From positions 17,192,999 through 17,256,998 of the forward strand of contig JBCFYV010011135.1 in NCBI GenBank assembly GCA_039000515.1: 64,000 bases of DNA, written 5' to 3'. The notes under the pieces are model-generated. The model had not been told where the DNA came from and ran no database searches. It saw only the letters and a program-made list of their open reading frames with translations. Below are positions 14,316 to 24,599 of the stretch, piece after piece. The DNA is from Timema cristinae. Its lineage: Eukaryota > Arthropoda > Insecta > Phasmatodea > Timematidae. Every line of letters starts with the position of its first letter. The stretch's first letter is position 1. Position numbers and translations under genes: made by a program.

Positions 14316-14418
14316 AGAGCAAAATAAAGACACAATGGGTATTTTTACGTGGCATAATAAAACCTTGAAGGACAAAGTGAAGAGCTTGCAAGACGAGATG
14401 GATGCCAAAGTTATCTTT
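14316..14418 (+). CDS. Candidate exon, unknown gene
   Basis: A frame ending precisely at a consensus donor (TTT|gtgagt at 14419) encodes a short lysine/aspartate-rich segment with heptad-like KTLKDKVKSLQDEMDA, preceded by MGIFTWHN from an ATG at 14335. A weak acceptor (ttttgag) lies at 14311-14317. An in-frame stop occurs just upstream, so this is either a first coding exon or an internal exon starting at that acceptor. No family recognised. It may be chance. Confidence 0.25.
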
Positions 14419-14560
14419 GTGAGTTTATTTCCCTTACATAGAAGTTTGAAATGGGGTTGAATTAGATTTTAGATTAATCGTGTGCGTCTATTTTTTTTCC
14501 CTGTCTTGGTTTTGTAAATTTTATGAAAAAAATAATGTATTGTAGTAAGGAAACGATCTA

Positions 14561-14752
14561 TAATATAAACGTAGAATTCAATATAAAAAAGGTATATTTA
14601 AGTTATGGTTGATGGTTATATATCAGAGTTCTTATCTAATCAATCTGCACTCAATTAAAGTTCATGGTTTTTATTCAGGTTGACCTTTGTGAATTTGTCA
14701 CAATTCCAAACTCAACTATACCTTTTTTATATTGAATTCTACGTTTTATATT
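14561..14752. mobile_element. Palindromic MITE-like element
   Basis: A perfect 30-bp inverted repeat (14567-14596 and 14717-14746, core gtagaattcaatataaaa) surrounds a 120-bp spacer. Pairing continues imperfectly outward into TA-rich sequence. The spacer has no open frame. This is compatible with a small non-autonomous DNA transposon with TA-rich targets, but the superfamily cannot be fixed. Confidence 0.55.
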
Positions 14753-14756
14753 TATA

Positions 14757-15226
14757 AAATTTGCTAACCTTAGAAAATGAGATAAGAGCTACAATTTTTC
14801 GAGTCTAGTTTACAATGATCTGTTAACCCTACAAAATGAGATAAGAAGTTAAATTTTTTCAAGTCTAGTTTACAAGGATATGTTAACCTACAAAATGAGA
14901 TAAGTTAAAGTTTTTCAAGTCTAGTTTACAAGGATACAAAATGAGATAAGAGGCTACATTTTTTCGAGTCTAGTTTACAAGGATTGTTAACCTTACAAAA
15001 TGAGATAAGAGCTACATTTTTTCGAGTCTAGTTTACAAGGATATGTTAACCTTACAAAATGAGATAAGAGGCTACATTTTTTCGTGTCTAGTTTACAAGG
15101 ATATGTTAACCTTAGTAAATGAGATAGAGGCTACATTTTTTCGTGTCTAGTTTACAATTGATAAGTTAACCTTAGTAAATGAGATAAAAGGCTACATTTT
15201 TCATGTCTAGTTTACAAGGATAGGTT
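14757..15226. repeat. ~60-bp minisatellite, 8 units
   Basis: Unit: gttaaccttacaaaatgaga, then taagaggctacattttttcg, then agtctagtttacaaggatat. Units differ by small indels. The array begins right at the edge of the palindromic element, so the two may share an origin. Confidence 0.85.
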
Positions 15227-15359
15227 GTTAAAATCTTTACATAGAAGATTAAAGTCTAATTCCCAAGTGATTATAATACTATTTTTTTAACACGATTTTT
15301 TCCCCCCTGACGTTTTCAATAGTGCCTGGCTGCACGTATTTTTAAGCTCGAAATGTTAT

Positions 15360-15790
15360 AGGGATGATAAAGGGGGGAAGGTTGATATCTACCTGAATTT
15401 TCGTGGAAGAAAGAGTGGAAAACACTATAGTTTAAAAAAACTTAGTTCACATCGACTGGGATTCGAATAATGACTTCCCCATGCCCAAATTAAACCATAT
15501 AATATAGACACACACCTTTTTCCGCGTTCTTAACCGATTCATATTATTCACACTTTTTTTATCGCCACGTCTTACTACCCATTCAGGTACGCTATATACT
15601 CTAATGACTTAGTGATGAACAAGGTTGAGTTGAGAGAAATGTACCGATATTTGCGTGGAAGTAGAATGGAAGCCATTTAGAAAACTCCCTCTAGTACACT
15701 TGACCGGTATTCAAACCCTGATCTCTCCATCATCAACAGTTTTGTTTACTGTGACAGTAGCGCCTTTGACCATTTGGGCGACACCGAAGT
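15360..15790 (-). mobile_element. Old SINE-2-like remnants
   Basis: The better copy (about 15559-15790) has the reversed tail (cgccacgtcttactacccat), a middle with gtaccgatatttgcgtgga, a reversed box B (ggtattcaaaccctgat) and a head ending gaccatttgggcgacaccga. A poorer fragment (gactgggattcgaataatg) lies at 15360-15510. These belong to an older sister subfamily of SINE-2. Confidence 0.55.
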
Positions 15791-16254
15791 TTTTCAAAAA
15801 TTAATCATTCGTTAACTTCGCTTAAGAAAATTCTCCCATAGTGCAGCTATGGCGTTATTTTCATTTAAAATACGTCCTAGATATTCATTTTAAACAAAAT
15901 CACTATGGCAACTTTAAAAAGATTTTGAATTTTCAAAAATCATTCCTGTAAACTGCCCTTACATGAATTCCCCCCCCCCCCCCCAACACCCTAAAAAAAA
16001 GTTTGCAGTGCTATTTGTTTTAACAAACATAGATTAGATATTCTTTTAAAACCGAATCATCAAATCTATTATTTTTTTTCAAATACACCCCCTCCCCATT
16101 CCTATAACAAGTACACAGTGTTATTATTCATATACAATAAATCCATGCTATTATTTTCAAATGATAACGTAAGGATATAAAAACGATCAAATTTTAAGAC
16201 TGAAAGTACCTATTTACCCTATGACACAAGAAACTCGAAAGCTTACTGTTGCAC

Positions 16255-16735
16255 ATACACAAGTACGCCACCTATCTCTATCTTGAGCTAGTTCTATCCA
16301 GTCCACCTCATTACAACCCTATCTCTATCTTGAACTAGTTATATCCAGTCCACCTCATTACACCCTATCGCTTTCAGTTCACTCTAATGTTATCTTCCAA
16401 TCTGCGTCTGAGTCTTCCCACCGTATAGTCCTATTAGGTTTGCCATCAATTCTCAGAACAAGGATATACATTCTTACATTCATGCTGCATGTCCTACCCA
16501 CCGTAATGTATGAGATTTTACAATCCTAGCAAAGTCTTATGATGTATACAATATATTAAAAACATCATTATGCAAACTCCTCCACCACTCCAGTAGCCTC
16601 ATCCCTTTTTGGACCAAATATCTTCCTAAGCACCTAGTTTTCTAATACGCTTTTATTATTTTGTCATATAAGGTAATAAAATACGTTTCACAGCTATAGA
16701 GAGCAACAGGTAAAACATTGTATTTTATACTAGAC
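16255..16735 (-). pseudogene. Decayed LINE, C-terminal end
   Basis: Conceptual translation of the minus strand, across frameshifts and stops, gives a series typical of the end of a LINE ORF2: AVKRILLPYMT, a degraded RWVGHV-like block, VGRLRRRLEDNIRV, and a final ELAQDRDRWR. The last block is preceded by a 53-bp direct duplication (16268-16370). Reverse transcriptase and endonuclease domains are not present. The clade is not determined. Confidence 0.6.
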
Positions 16736-18272
16736 AATCCCATACGGCGTTGCCCATGACCCACTGTGCTATAAGATATAAGATTTGTATAAGGCCCTCA
16801 CTTGCTTCCCGCCCCCCGCTCACCACCTCCCCCGCGCTACCTGTGACCCACTGTGTTAGTTATAAGATTTATATAAGGCCCTTCCTTGCCCCCCCCCCCC
16901 CCGCTCACCACCTCCCCCGCGCTACTTGTGACCCACTGTGTTATAAGATTTATATAAGGCCCTTCCTTGCCCCCCCCCCCCCGCTCACCACCTCCCCCGC
17001 GCTACTTGTGACCCACTGTGTTATAAGATTTATATAAGGCCCTCACTTGCCCCCCCCCCGCTCACCACCTCCCCCCTGCTACCTGTGACCCACTGTGTTA
17101 TAAGATTTATATAAGGCCCTTCCATGCCCCCCCCCCCCGCTCACCACCTCCCCCCTGCTACCTGTGACCCACTGTGTTATAAGATTTATATAAGGCCCTT
17201 CCTTGCCCCCCCCCCCCGCTCACCACCTCCCCCGCGCTACTTGTGACCCACTGTGTTATAAGATTTATATAAGGCCCTCACTTGCCCCCCCCCCCCCCCC
17301 GCTCACCACCTCCCCCGCGCTACTTGTGACCCACTGTGTTATAAGATTTATATAAGGCCCTCACTTGCCCCCCCCCCCGCTCACCACCTCCCCCGCGCTA
17401 CTTGTGACCCACTGTGTTATAAGATTTATATAAGGCCCTCACTTGCCCCCCCCCCCCCCGCTCACCACCTCCCCCGCGCTACTTGTGACCCACTGTGTTA
17501 TAAGATTTATATAAGGCCCTCACTTGCCCCCCCCCCGCTCACCACCTCCCCCCTGCTACCTGTGACCCACTGTGTTATAAGATTTATATAAGGCCCTTCC
17601 ATGCCCCCCCCCCCCCCGCTCACCACCTCCCCCCTGCTACCTGTGACCCACTGTGTTATAAGATTTATATAAGGCCCTTCCTTGCCCCCCCCCCCGCTCA
17701 CCACCTCCCCCGCGCTACTTGTGACCCACTGTGTTATAAGATTGATTTATATAAGGCCCTTCCATGCCCCCCCCCCGCTCACCACCTCCCCCGCGCTACT
17801 TGTGACCCACTCTGTTATAAGATTTATATAAGGCCCTTCCTTGCCCCCCCCCCCCCCCCCCCGCTCACCACCTCCCCCGCGCTACTTGTGATCCACTGTG
17901 TTATAAGATTTATATAAGGCCCTCACTTGCCCCCCTGCTACCTGTGACCCACTGTGTTATAAGATTTATATAAGGCCCTCACTTGCCCCCCATGGTGCCC
18001 AATTTCAAATGGAAACATTATCTCTGAAACGTAATTCTAAGCCAGATTATGTCAATAAATATAGCTATATTATACCTTGTGTAAAACTATCGACATTTTT
18101 ATGAGGAATAAATTAAATTTTCAAAATAAAATATAGCCTATGCTACTCGCTGATAATGTGGCTTTATATTGGTGAAAGAATTTTTAAAATAGGTCCAGTA
18201 GTTTGAGTTTATCCATTACAAATAAAAAAAAACAAAAAATCAAATCATTCCTGTTTATAATATTAGTATGGA
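16730..18272 (+). repeat. Rep-X element enlarged by satellite
   Basis: Starts near tactagacaatcccatacgg and ends tttataatattagtatgga. The 3' part (aactatcgacatttttatg, ggtccagtagtttgagttta) matches 58412-58862 closely. Most of the length between the two ends is an array of ~77-bp units (next entry). The element type is uncertain; this end sequence is frequent in arthropod genomes. Confidence 0.6.
16753..17990. repeat. ~77-bp poly-C satellite, 16 units
   Basis: Each unit contains cccactgtgttataagattt, then atataaggcccttccttg, a C-tract of variable length (about 7-19), then gctcaccacctcccccgcgc and tacttgtga. Most size variation is in the C-tract. Open frames through the array simply reflect repetition. 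Confidence 0.9.
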
Positions 18273-18279
18273 TTCAGAG

Positions 18280-19835
18280 TTTACCATTATTCTGATGCAG
18301 GCGAGATGTCATCAACTTATTGACTGAGTAATATTATGTATTTTCCGAATGTATCCTTTTCCAAATTTAAAATATAATATTGTTGTTGGATGTTAAAACT
18401 GTTCTTAAATATTTAAACTCGTTAACCCTGTCCAATGATAAGACAGAATTTTACAAATTAAAAATATGACGATAATGAGAATAAACATCGTTGTGTTTCA
18501 GTAGAAAAAGTAGTACCCTCTCCAGAACTAAACTCAAGTCCGTTACTTGTTCAAAAGTTAATTAAAAATTTTTTTAATCACTTTTTTCCTTGATATATTT
18601 CTAATTTAAAAGTCAATTTAATGAAGCAAAACATTGTATCCACTGTTTATTAAGTAAAAAGGTATATTTATATTCTACAAGCATAGGGATCTAAATTGAA
18701 AATGTTCACGCTTTCATTTTAGTTTTGAGAGAGATTTTATAAATCATCTTGGAATAAACCTAAACGACACAAAAAAATAACTCTAAAAAAATATTGAACG
18801 ACTAAATTAATCTTTAACAATTTCATCCGTTAATTGTTTTGTGTTCAAACAAATTGTATAAAATTCAAGTGAATTGTAGTAATGCCAATTATTATCACTT
18901 GTTCCATGGTTTTTGAGCTTTCGATGTTTAATTTCAAGCAAAACTTATATTTTCCCCCTTCATAACAAGATTAGAACTTTAAAACGACCTCTCTCCCAGC
19001 TCTATATCAATTTGTTGCACCAAACCATTCAAATAGGAATTTATCTGTTATTATTTTCTACTGTAGTTTCACACGTTCGACAAAAAAACTAGCGCAGAAC
19101 AGAAACTTAGTCACGTGATGAGCTATGAGCAAATCACAAGATTTCCGCCTCATCTACGCGAGCTGTTCAAATAAAGCTCAACTCATCTCTACTTTGTCTG
19201 CTCTGCCAGAAATTTTCGGCACGGTGGAACCAATAAAATCTCAAAACCAACCATCTCATATCAGTGCATTAGTGCATATGACAGCAACAACGCATGCGCT
19301 GTAGAGCTAGAAGCGAGCAGACAGCTTCTTTGGCCTTAGTGAGGAGATTTGAAATAACTCGTTAATGTAAAGCGTGTTTATTGATGGATTGGATTGTGCC
19401 ACGACACAGCGTTATTATTTGTAAACAACCATCGGGAGAATGATATAAAATAAATATATTATCCATCAGAAATTAAATATGTTGATAATCAGTTGTTTTA
19501 AGTTAGCGTTGCAATGCATCATGGGTCAACATACAGCGTGTTATCTGCTTCGCTACTCAAGCACACTCTTATTTTTTATTTTCGGCAAACGTGGAATTTA
19601 AGCTTAACCAAAGAAAAATATTTTGCTTACCGATATACAACCATACACAAATCATAGTTTCCATGGGGATGTAAGCAAAGAATAATTTTACATACGAGCC
19701 ACTGCACCCACAGCGGAAAATCTGTTATTTCCCTGGAAACTATTATTTTTGCTGACATTCTGGACTCCTAAATTTTAAAATGAGTGTCCATTTTTCAAAA
19801 TACTTTCAATCCTTTTTTTTTAAATTTAAATGACC

Positions 19836-19842
<7 letters not shown>
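18280..19842. other. Non-coding spacer with one GC-richer patch
   Basis: Mostly AT-rich. 19060-19330 is richer in CpG-containing words (acgcatgcgctgtagag, catctacgcgagctg) and could be a promoter or an unrecognised repeat, but there is no accompanying coding exon. The rest shows nothing. Confidence 0.4.
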
Positions 19843-19875
<33 letters not shown>

Positions 19876-19901
19876 AAATATGTATGTATATATATATATA
19901 A
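19843..19901. repeat. (TA)n microsatellite
   Basis: An alternating TA run interrupted by gtataaatatgtatgta. Confidence 0.9.
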
Positions 19902-20046
19902 TCGAGCATGTCAGTGTAAATGTATAGCTAGGCCTATATATAACAAAAGGTATGCACATAATAAAAAATTAATTGTTATTTTCATTCTGCACCGATGGTA
20001 GCTATGTCTAAAGCGTTATTGACCAATGATTGAAATAACATTTTAG

Positions 20047-20202
20047 TTCGTTTCTCGACCAGATGAGCAGGTGGCGACGGATGCCATTAATTCAAGAGGT
20101 AGAGTGGATCTCAATGATATGCAAACAGAACCAGACAGAGATTACAAAATTATTTTAAATTATCAAGACCAATTTATCGTTTTGAATCCTATCTTAACTT
20201 AA
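20047..20202 (+). pseudogene. Integrase-core remnant (KRBA2/SCAND3-like)
   Basis: An open frame of about 51 codons after an acceptor-like tttag includes the block VDLNDMQTEPDRDYK followed by ILNYQDQF. This pattern recalls the N-terminal part of the rve integrase core in KRAB-A-domain-2/SCAND3-type proteins and the transposons they derive from, where it carries the first catalytic Asp. The downstream catalytic residues, zinc-binding motif and upstream domains are absent. The frame ends at TAA in a (CCTAA)n tract. I infer a dead transposon fragment; the call rests on recollection of the motif. Confidence 0.5.
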
Positions 20203-20219
20203 CCTAACCTAACCTAACT
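20195..20219 (-). repeat. Short (CCTAA)n tract
   Basis: About four pentamers of CCTAA, i.e. TTAGG on the minus strand, the arthropod telomere motif. Too short to be a telomere; interstitial. Confidence 0.6.
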
Positions 20220-20524
20220 ACTGTATTTTCAACATTGATTGTTTATTAATTGTTCAACCCTAGGTTTGGTTGTTTGTAAACATCCAAAGCCCAAAATTGA
20301 ACAGAACTTCGGGCTTTGGTAATTTTAAAATGTTCAGTCTTAAGATTTATCAAGAAATCCAACCATTGGCCGTTTTAGGGTTTTGCGTCCAACATATACA
20401 AAAATCTTGAGCTTAGTTTTTTTATCGATAAAAATAATACGATAGGTTTACTCTTTTCAAGTAATCTCAAGAAGATAAAAATAACTCAAGCGATAAACTA
20501 ATAATACAAGCGTAGATAGGCTTT

Positions 20525-21020
20525 TCCAGCTAACCGAGTAGAGATTCGAGCCTGGATCTTTTCTAATCGAATAATCCAATCTATTGGAAGCCTGACGCCT
20601 TATAACGTGTGACCACCATATTTTTTGTGTGTGCACTATTCTTCACCATCCATTCGGTCTAACCGCGTGTTAACACAAATAAAATAGGGATGAGGAAGGT
20701 AGAAATTACAGGTAAATGTACCCACATTCATATGTAGGGATATCGGAATATTATTTAAAAAATAAAACACTCTCAATAGACCAAACCTGGATTAGAACCT
20801 CAAAGTGTTCGTCACTGGCAAACAAGACTAAAAGAGAATGATTCCATTGAGAGGAAATGTACCCGTATTCGCGTAGAGATAGAGATCGGTAAATAGTTTA
20901 TGAAACATCTTATAGAGTACATCCAGCTGGGATTAAAGCCACAACCTCTCTGACATCGTAAATCCAGTTTAACATGAGAATGACGCCCAAGGCCATGTGA
21001 CCACTGATACGTGCGCCCAG
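20525..21020 (-). mobile_element. Heavily decayed SINE-2-like remnants
   Basis: Reversed box-B and head fragments at 20535-20625 (gagattcgagcctggat), a degraded tail and body at 20640-20815, and a second body at 20835-21020 (ggaaatgtacccgtattcgc, then atgagaatgacgcccaagg). At least two old copies lie end to end beside the scaffold gap. Confidence 0.45.
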
Positions 21021-21076
21021 CTTCCAGGCTAAGTGAGAAGTAATACGTGGCTTTCTCTTTGAATGATAAATACAGG

Positions 21077-21176
21077 NNNNNNNNNNNNNNNNNNNNNNNN
21101 NNNNNNNNNNNNNNNNNNNNNNNNNNNNNNNNNNNNNNNNNNNNNNNNNNNNNNNNNNNNNNNNNNNNNNNNNNNN
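21077..21176. other. 100-N assembly gap
   Basis: Exactly 100 N. The true length is unknown, so sequence order across this point is a scaffold join, not observed. Confidence 0.99.
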
Positions 21177-21510
21177 AAGAAAACGTAAAATACATTTATT
21201 GTCCTTTTTTTTGATCAAGTGAATATTTGCAAATCGTCTAGTTGTAAACAATATTCAAATACCACCGACATGTTTCCTTTCTGAAATGGTCTGTATTTTG
21301 AAAGGTGGTAAAGGGGCCAGTAGGGTGGTGGGGGTATGGTGGGGGGTGAGATGGCTAATACCTAGACACTTGTGTCCGGGCCACAACACCTTTACAACGA
21401 ACCATATGAAAGTGAGTTGTTTCAATTGTAAGTGCTGTTATCACTTAGAACTGCAACTATCACTCTCCGGTCTCAGCCTGTCTCAAGGAGGGTAGAGAAA
21501 CTACCGCAGC

Positions 21511-21576
21511 CTCGTTTATATTGTAACACAACATGTTGGCCAACACGATCCCAACAAGTTGTGTTAAAATATAAAC
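21511..21576. repeat. Hairpin-forming inverted repeat
   Basis: Arms cgtttatattgtaacacaac and gttgtgttaaaatataaacg are complementary except at one position, around a 26-base loop. More gttggccaac/ccaacttgttgg words follow to about 21640. It resembles the end of a small palindromic transposon, but no partner end was found. Confidence 0.6.
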
Positions 21577-21692
21577 GAATTCCCAACTTGTTGGGGATTT
21601 TGGCCAACACGTTGGTGTTGGGAGAGAGCCGGTCGGAGCCAACAAGTCGTGTTGTTGTGGTTATGTAAAATGTATTCTGTTATCCATTCCAG

Positions 21693-21789
21693 GATAAAGC
21701 AACCAAAGCTAGTAAAAATGAAAGCAGCTCTAAACATCGTAGAAGTAATTGATGATCTCGTGGACGCTACTGTAGGAGCCTCGCCTAAA
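21693..21789 (+). CDS. Candidate internal exon, unknown gene
   Basis: A 97-nt open segment lies between a good acceptor (ttatccattccag) and a perfect donor (AAA|gtaagt). Skipping the first base, it encodes 32 residues including VKMKAALNIVEVIDDLVDA and ending in GASPK; it enters in phase 2 and leaves in phase 0. Its composition is protein-like and unlike the surrounding repeats. I do not recognise the family, and no partner exon is seen. The scaffold gap 500 bases upstream may hide one. Confidence 0.4.
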
Positions 21790-22047
21790 GTAAGTCACAG
21801 CAAAAATAGACAAACCACAAAAAGACCATTAATAAAATACACAGCCAACAAGACCAACATGCTATTTAATCCCCAGCACATTACCTTTAATGACACATAG
21901 TGTGCACATAATTGAATGGGCCTTCGTAACGTAATTTCCACCCCTGTCATTTATATATTTGTCCTGCCTGTTGTAGAGATGCAACAGATAGTACAAATAT
22001 ATTGTAGTGATACTTGAAGTGTAAGGAAGTGTTGTACAGGGAGTACT

Positions 22048-22778
22048 TTGTACCCATTGTCACATATACAGCAGAAACATGGACAGTGAATGTAAGAGAG
22101 ACAAGGAAAGTGGAGGACATGGAATGAAGTTTGTGAGGAGTATGTTAGCTGTCACGAGGAGAAACAAGATTAGTTATCTATGGGAAGAGTAGAGGTACAG
22201 GGAGTACATAAGGTAGTAAAGGAAGAAAGACTGAGATAGTAGGGGAATGTAATGAGGATGTTGGAGTACATGAGATAGTAGAGGAAGAAAGACGGAGATG
22301 GTAGGGGAATGTAATGAGGATGTTGGAGTACATGAGATAGTAGAGGAAGAAAGACGGAGATAGTAGGGGAATGTAATGAGGATGTTGGAGTACATGAGAT
22401 AGTAGAGGAAGTAAGACAGATAGTAGGGGAATGTAATGAGGATGTTGGAGTACATGAGATAGTAGAGGAAGAAAGACGGAGATAGTAGGGGAATGTAATG
22501 AGGATGTTGGAGTACATGAGATAGTAGAGGAAGAAAGACGGAGATAGTAGGGGAATGTAATGAGGACGGAGAAGAATAGGATGCCAAATAGAATGATGGG
22601 GATGAAGTAAATATGAATAAGTCTGCTAGGGAGACCTAGAACGCGATAAGAGGAGCAGATAATAGAAAAGTGTGCAAGTGAGAGGAGAAGAATGGTAGAA
22701 GGATAGAGGGAGATGGAGGCGTTTTACTAAACTGACCCAGCCACAGGCTGGAAACAGTTGATGATGATGATGATGATT
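22048..22778 (+). pseudogene. Decayed LINE 3' end with microsatellite tail
   Basis: Translation gives TYTAETWTVNVRE, then after a 1-base deletion near 22131 MKFVRSMLAVTRRNKI, the pattern found after the reverse transcriptase domain in many LINEs. Near the end comes REMEAFY, and the 3' terminus is actgacccagccacaggctg, gaaacagtt, then (GAT)n at 22758-22778. The middle is occupied by a 62-bp VNTR. The 3' terminus matches the end of SINE-3, implying this LINE family supplied SINE-3's tail. Confidence 0.6.
22201..22569. repeat. 62-bp VNTR, about 6 units
   Basis: Unit: gagtacatgagatagtagag, then gaagaaagacggagatagta, then ggggaatgtaatgaggatgt and tg. Units are more than 90 percent alike. It lies inside the decayed LINE ORF and is likely an expansion of LINE coding sequence. 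Minus-strand frames through it are repeats, not proteins. Confidence 0.85.
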
Positions 22779-22795
22779 TAGGGATAATGGCTATG

Positions 22796-22985
22796 CATGT
22801 TCAGTTGTATTTTTACATGCCACAATCTACAAGGGACCAACGGCTTTAATTTCCATCCATAGGAAGTTGTGTTACGGATTTTTATCGCTCAAGAAAAACC
22901 CGTTGACCTCGGCTGGGTTTGAATCCACGAACGTCCAGGTATTGAGGAGAGTACTTTACACCAAGATAACCGGGGTCAACTTTTC
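22796..22985 (-). mobile_element. SINE-4 copy
   Basis: On the minus strand: head with tatcttggtgtaaagtac (box A-like) and gtggattcaaacccagc (box B), then a body with gcgataaaaatccgtaacac, gttggtccc and ttgtggcatgtaaaaata. It matches the order in the copy at 2595-2905. Confidence 0.6.
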
Positions 22986-23467
22986 AATAATATAGAACAC
23001 AATATATAATTGACCAAAAAAAATTTCAATCAAATAGCCTTTATAGTTTTCAAACACATTGTGCAGCTTACTGAGAAGAATTACATTAACTATCATCGAT
23101 TAAAAAAAAAATGTGTTAAATAGGCTGTTGACTCCAGTTTAATTACAGTTATAAAAATGTTAATAATCTGCACACATAAAATTTTCTGCTTAGTATGCTT
23201 GGGGGACTTTTGAGTTGACTACAAAATATTATTTTGTTTAATTTGTGATGACCGTTACTCATTGATAAAGGAAGGGGTAGTAATACTCGATACCACTCGC
23301 CCCATCAGGTTGTCTTGATAAACAAAGATGAAAGAACAACTACGAGTAATGATAAGGTAAAATAGATTTAGTGCTAGAGTTGTTTCTGGCTTATCATGCA
23401 GAAAATGAGTGAGAACTGAAAAATGAGAAATAGTGCCATTTGTTCTTCTTACATTCTACAACTAGTA

Positions 23468-23748
23468 TTATTATTATTATTAGTACCGCGTCTTACTACC
23501 CGTTCGGGTTATACGCACTTACGCTAATGTGTAATGGTAGGGTGATTGTGAGATTAAATTAAGGACCTACAGTTTAACGTGTAATCCGAACCACGGTGGA
23601 GGCCAGGCTTTCCCCACATTCACAAGATGTCTTGTCAGAGGTGAAGGAAGGGTTTGGTAATCAGATAAATCTGTGCTGGGACCGAGGATTGAACCCCGTA
23701 CCCCTGGCACAGAAGTCTGACACCTTACCCCTAGACCACCAGGTCACC
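23468..23748 (-). mobile_element. SINE-1 with 11-bp TSD
   Basis: Full-length minus-strand copy: (ATT)n, hairpin tail (taccgcgtcttactacccg), body, reversed box B (aggattgaacccc), reversed box A (acaccttacccctagacc) and terminus aggtcacc. It is flanked by a perfect direct repeat tacaactagta at 23457-23467 and 23749-23759. Confidence 0.92.
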
Positions 23749-23784
23749 TACAACTAGTAAACATTTAATCCCAGCATGAGTGAA

Positions 23785-24040
<256 letters not shown>

Positions 24041-24599
24041 AGCATGAGTGAAGATAACGAAAAAGTTATTTCTTACGATACTGATCAGTTACCGAAGTGT
24101 GAGCAATAATATCAGTAAAAGTATCGAGTAAAAAATACTAGTATCGAAAAGAAAATATCGATATTAGTAAAATATTGATACTTGTTTCACATTCCCTACT
24201 TTTGCTACATGGAAGTTGCTCTATGTTGCTTCAGCAAACCTCTTATTGGCAATATCGCAGCTACTCGGGCGTATTGTATCAACATTGTTGACTATGTTGA
24301 TGGACCAGAAAGTACTACACTTTATCTACGCTCAAGGAGAGGTTAAACAAGTCATTTATTGGCACAATTCTTTCTTATGTGAAATAATTATTTTACGCTT
24401 AGACTACTAAGGGGAAAAAAAACCCACTTCATTGATGAGTGCAACCGGTTTTGTGGAAGGTCAAAGCACCTAGCTGTTGACCCTGAGATCCCTGGTTAGA
24501 TTACCATCTGGTATTTGAGGTTTTTCAAGAAAGGGGAATAATCTTCATGGTCATCAAGATTTGGCTAGTTAGGCGAGTGTAAAGGACGCGAGAAAATGT

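Noticed and set aside
22170..22587. Two long overlapping minus-strand frames of repeated peptides
   Set aside because: They run through the 62-bp VNTR and exist in two frames at once; repetition, not coding.
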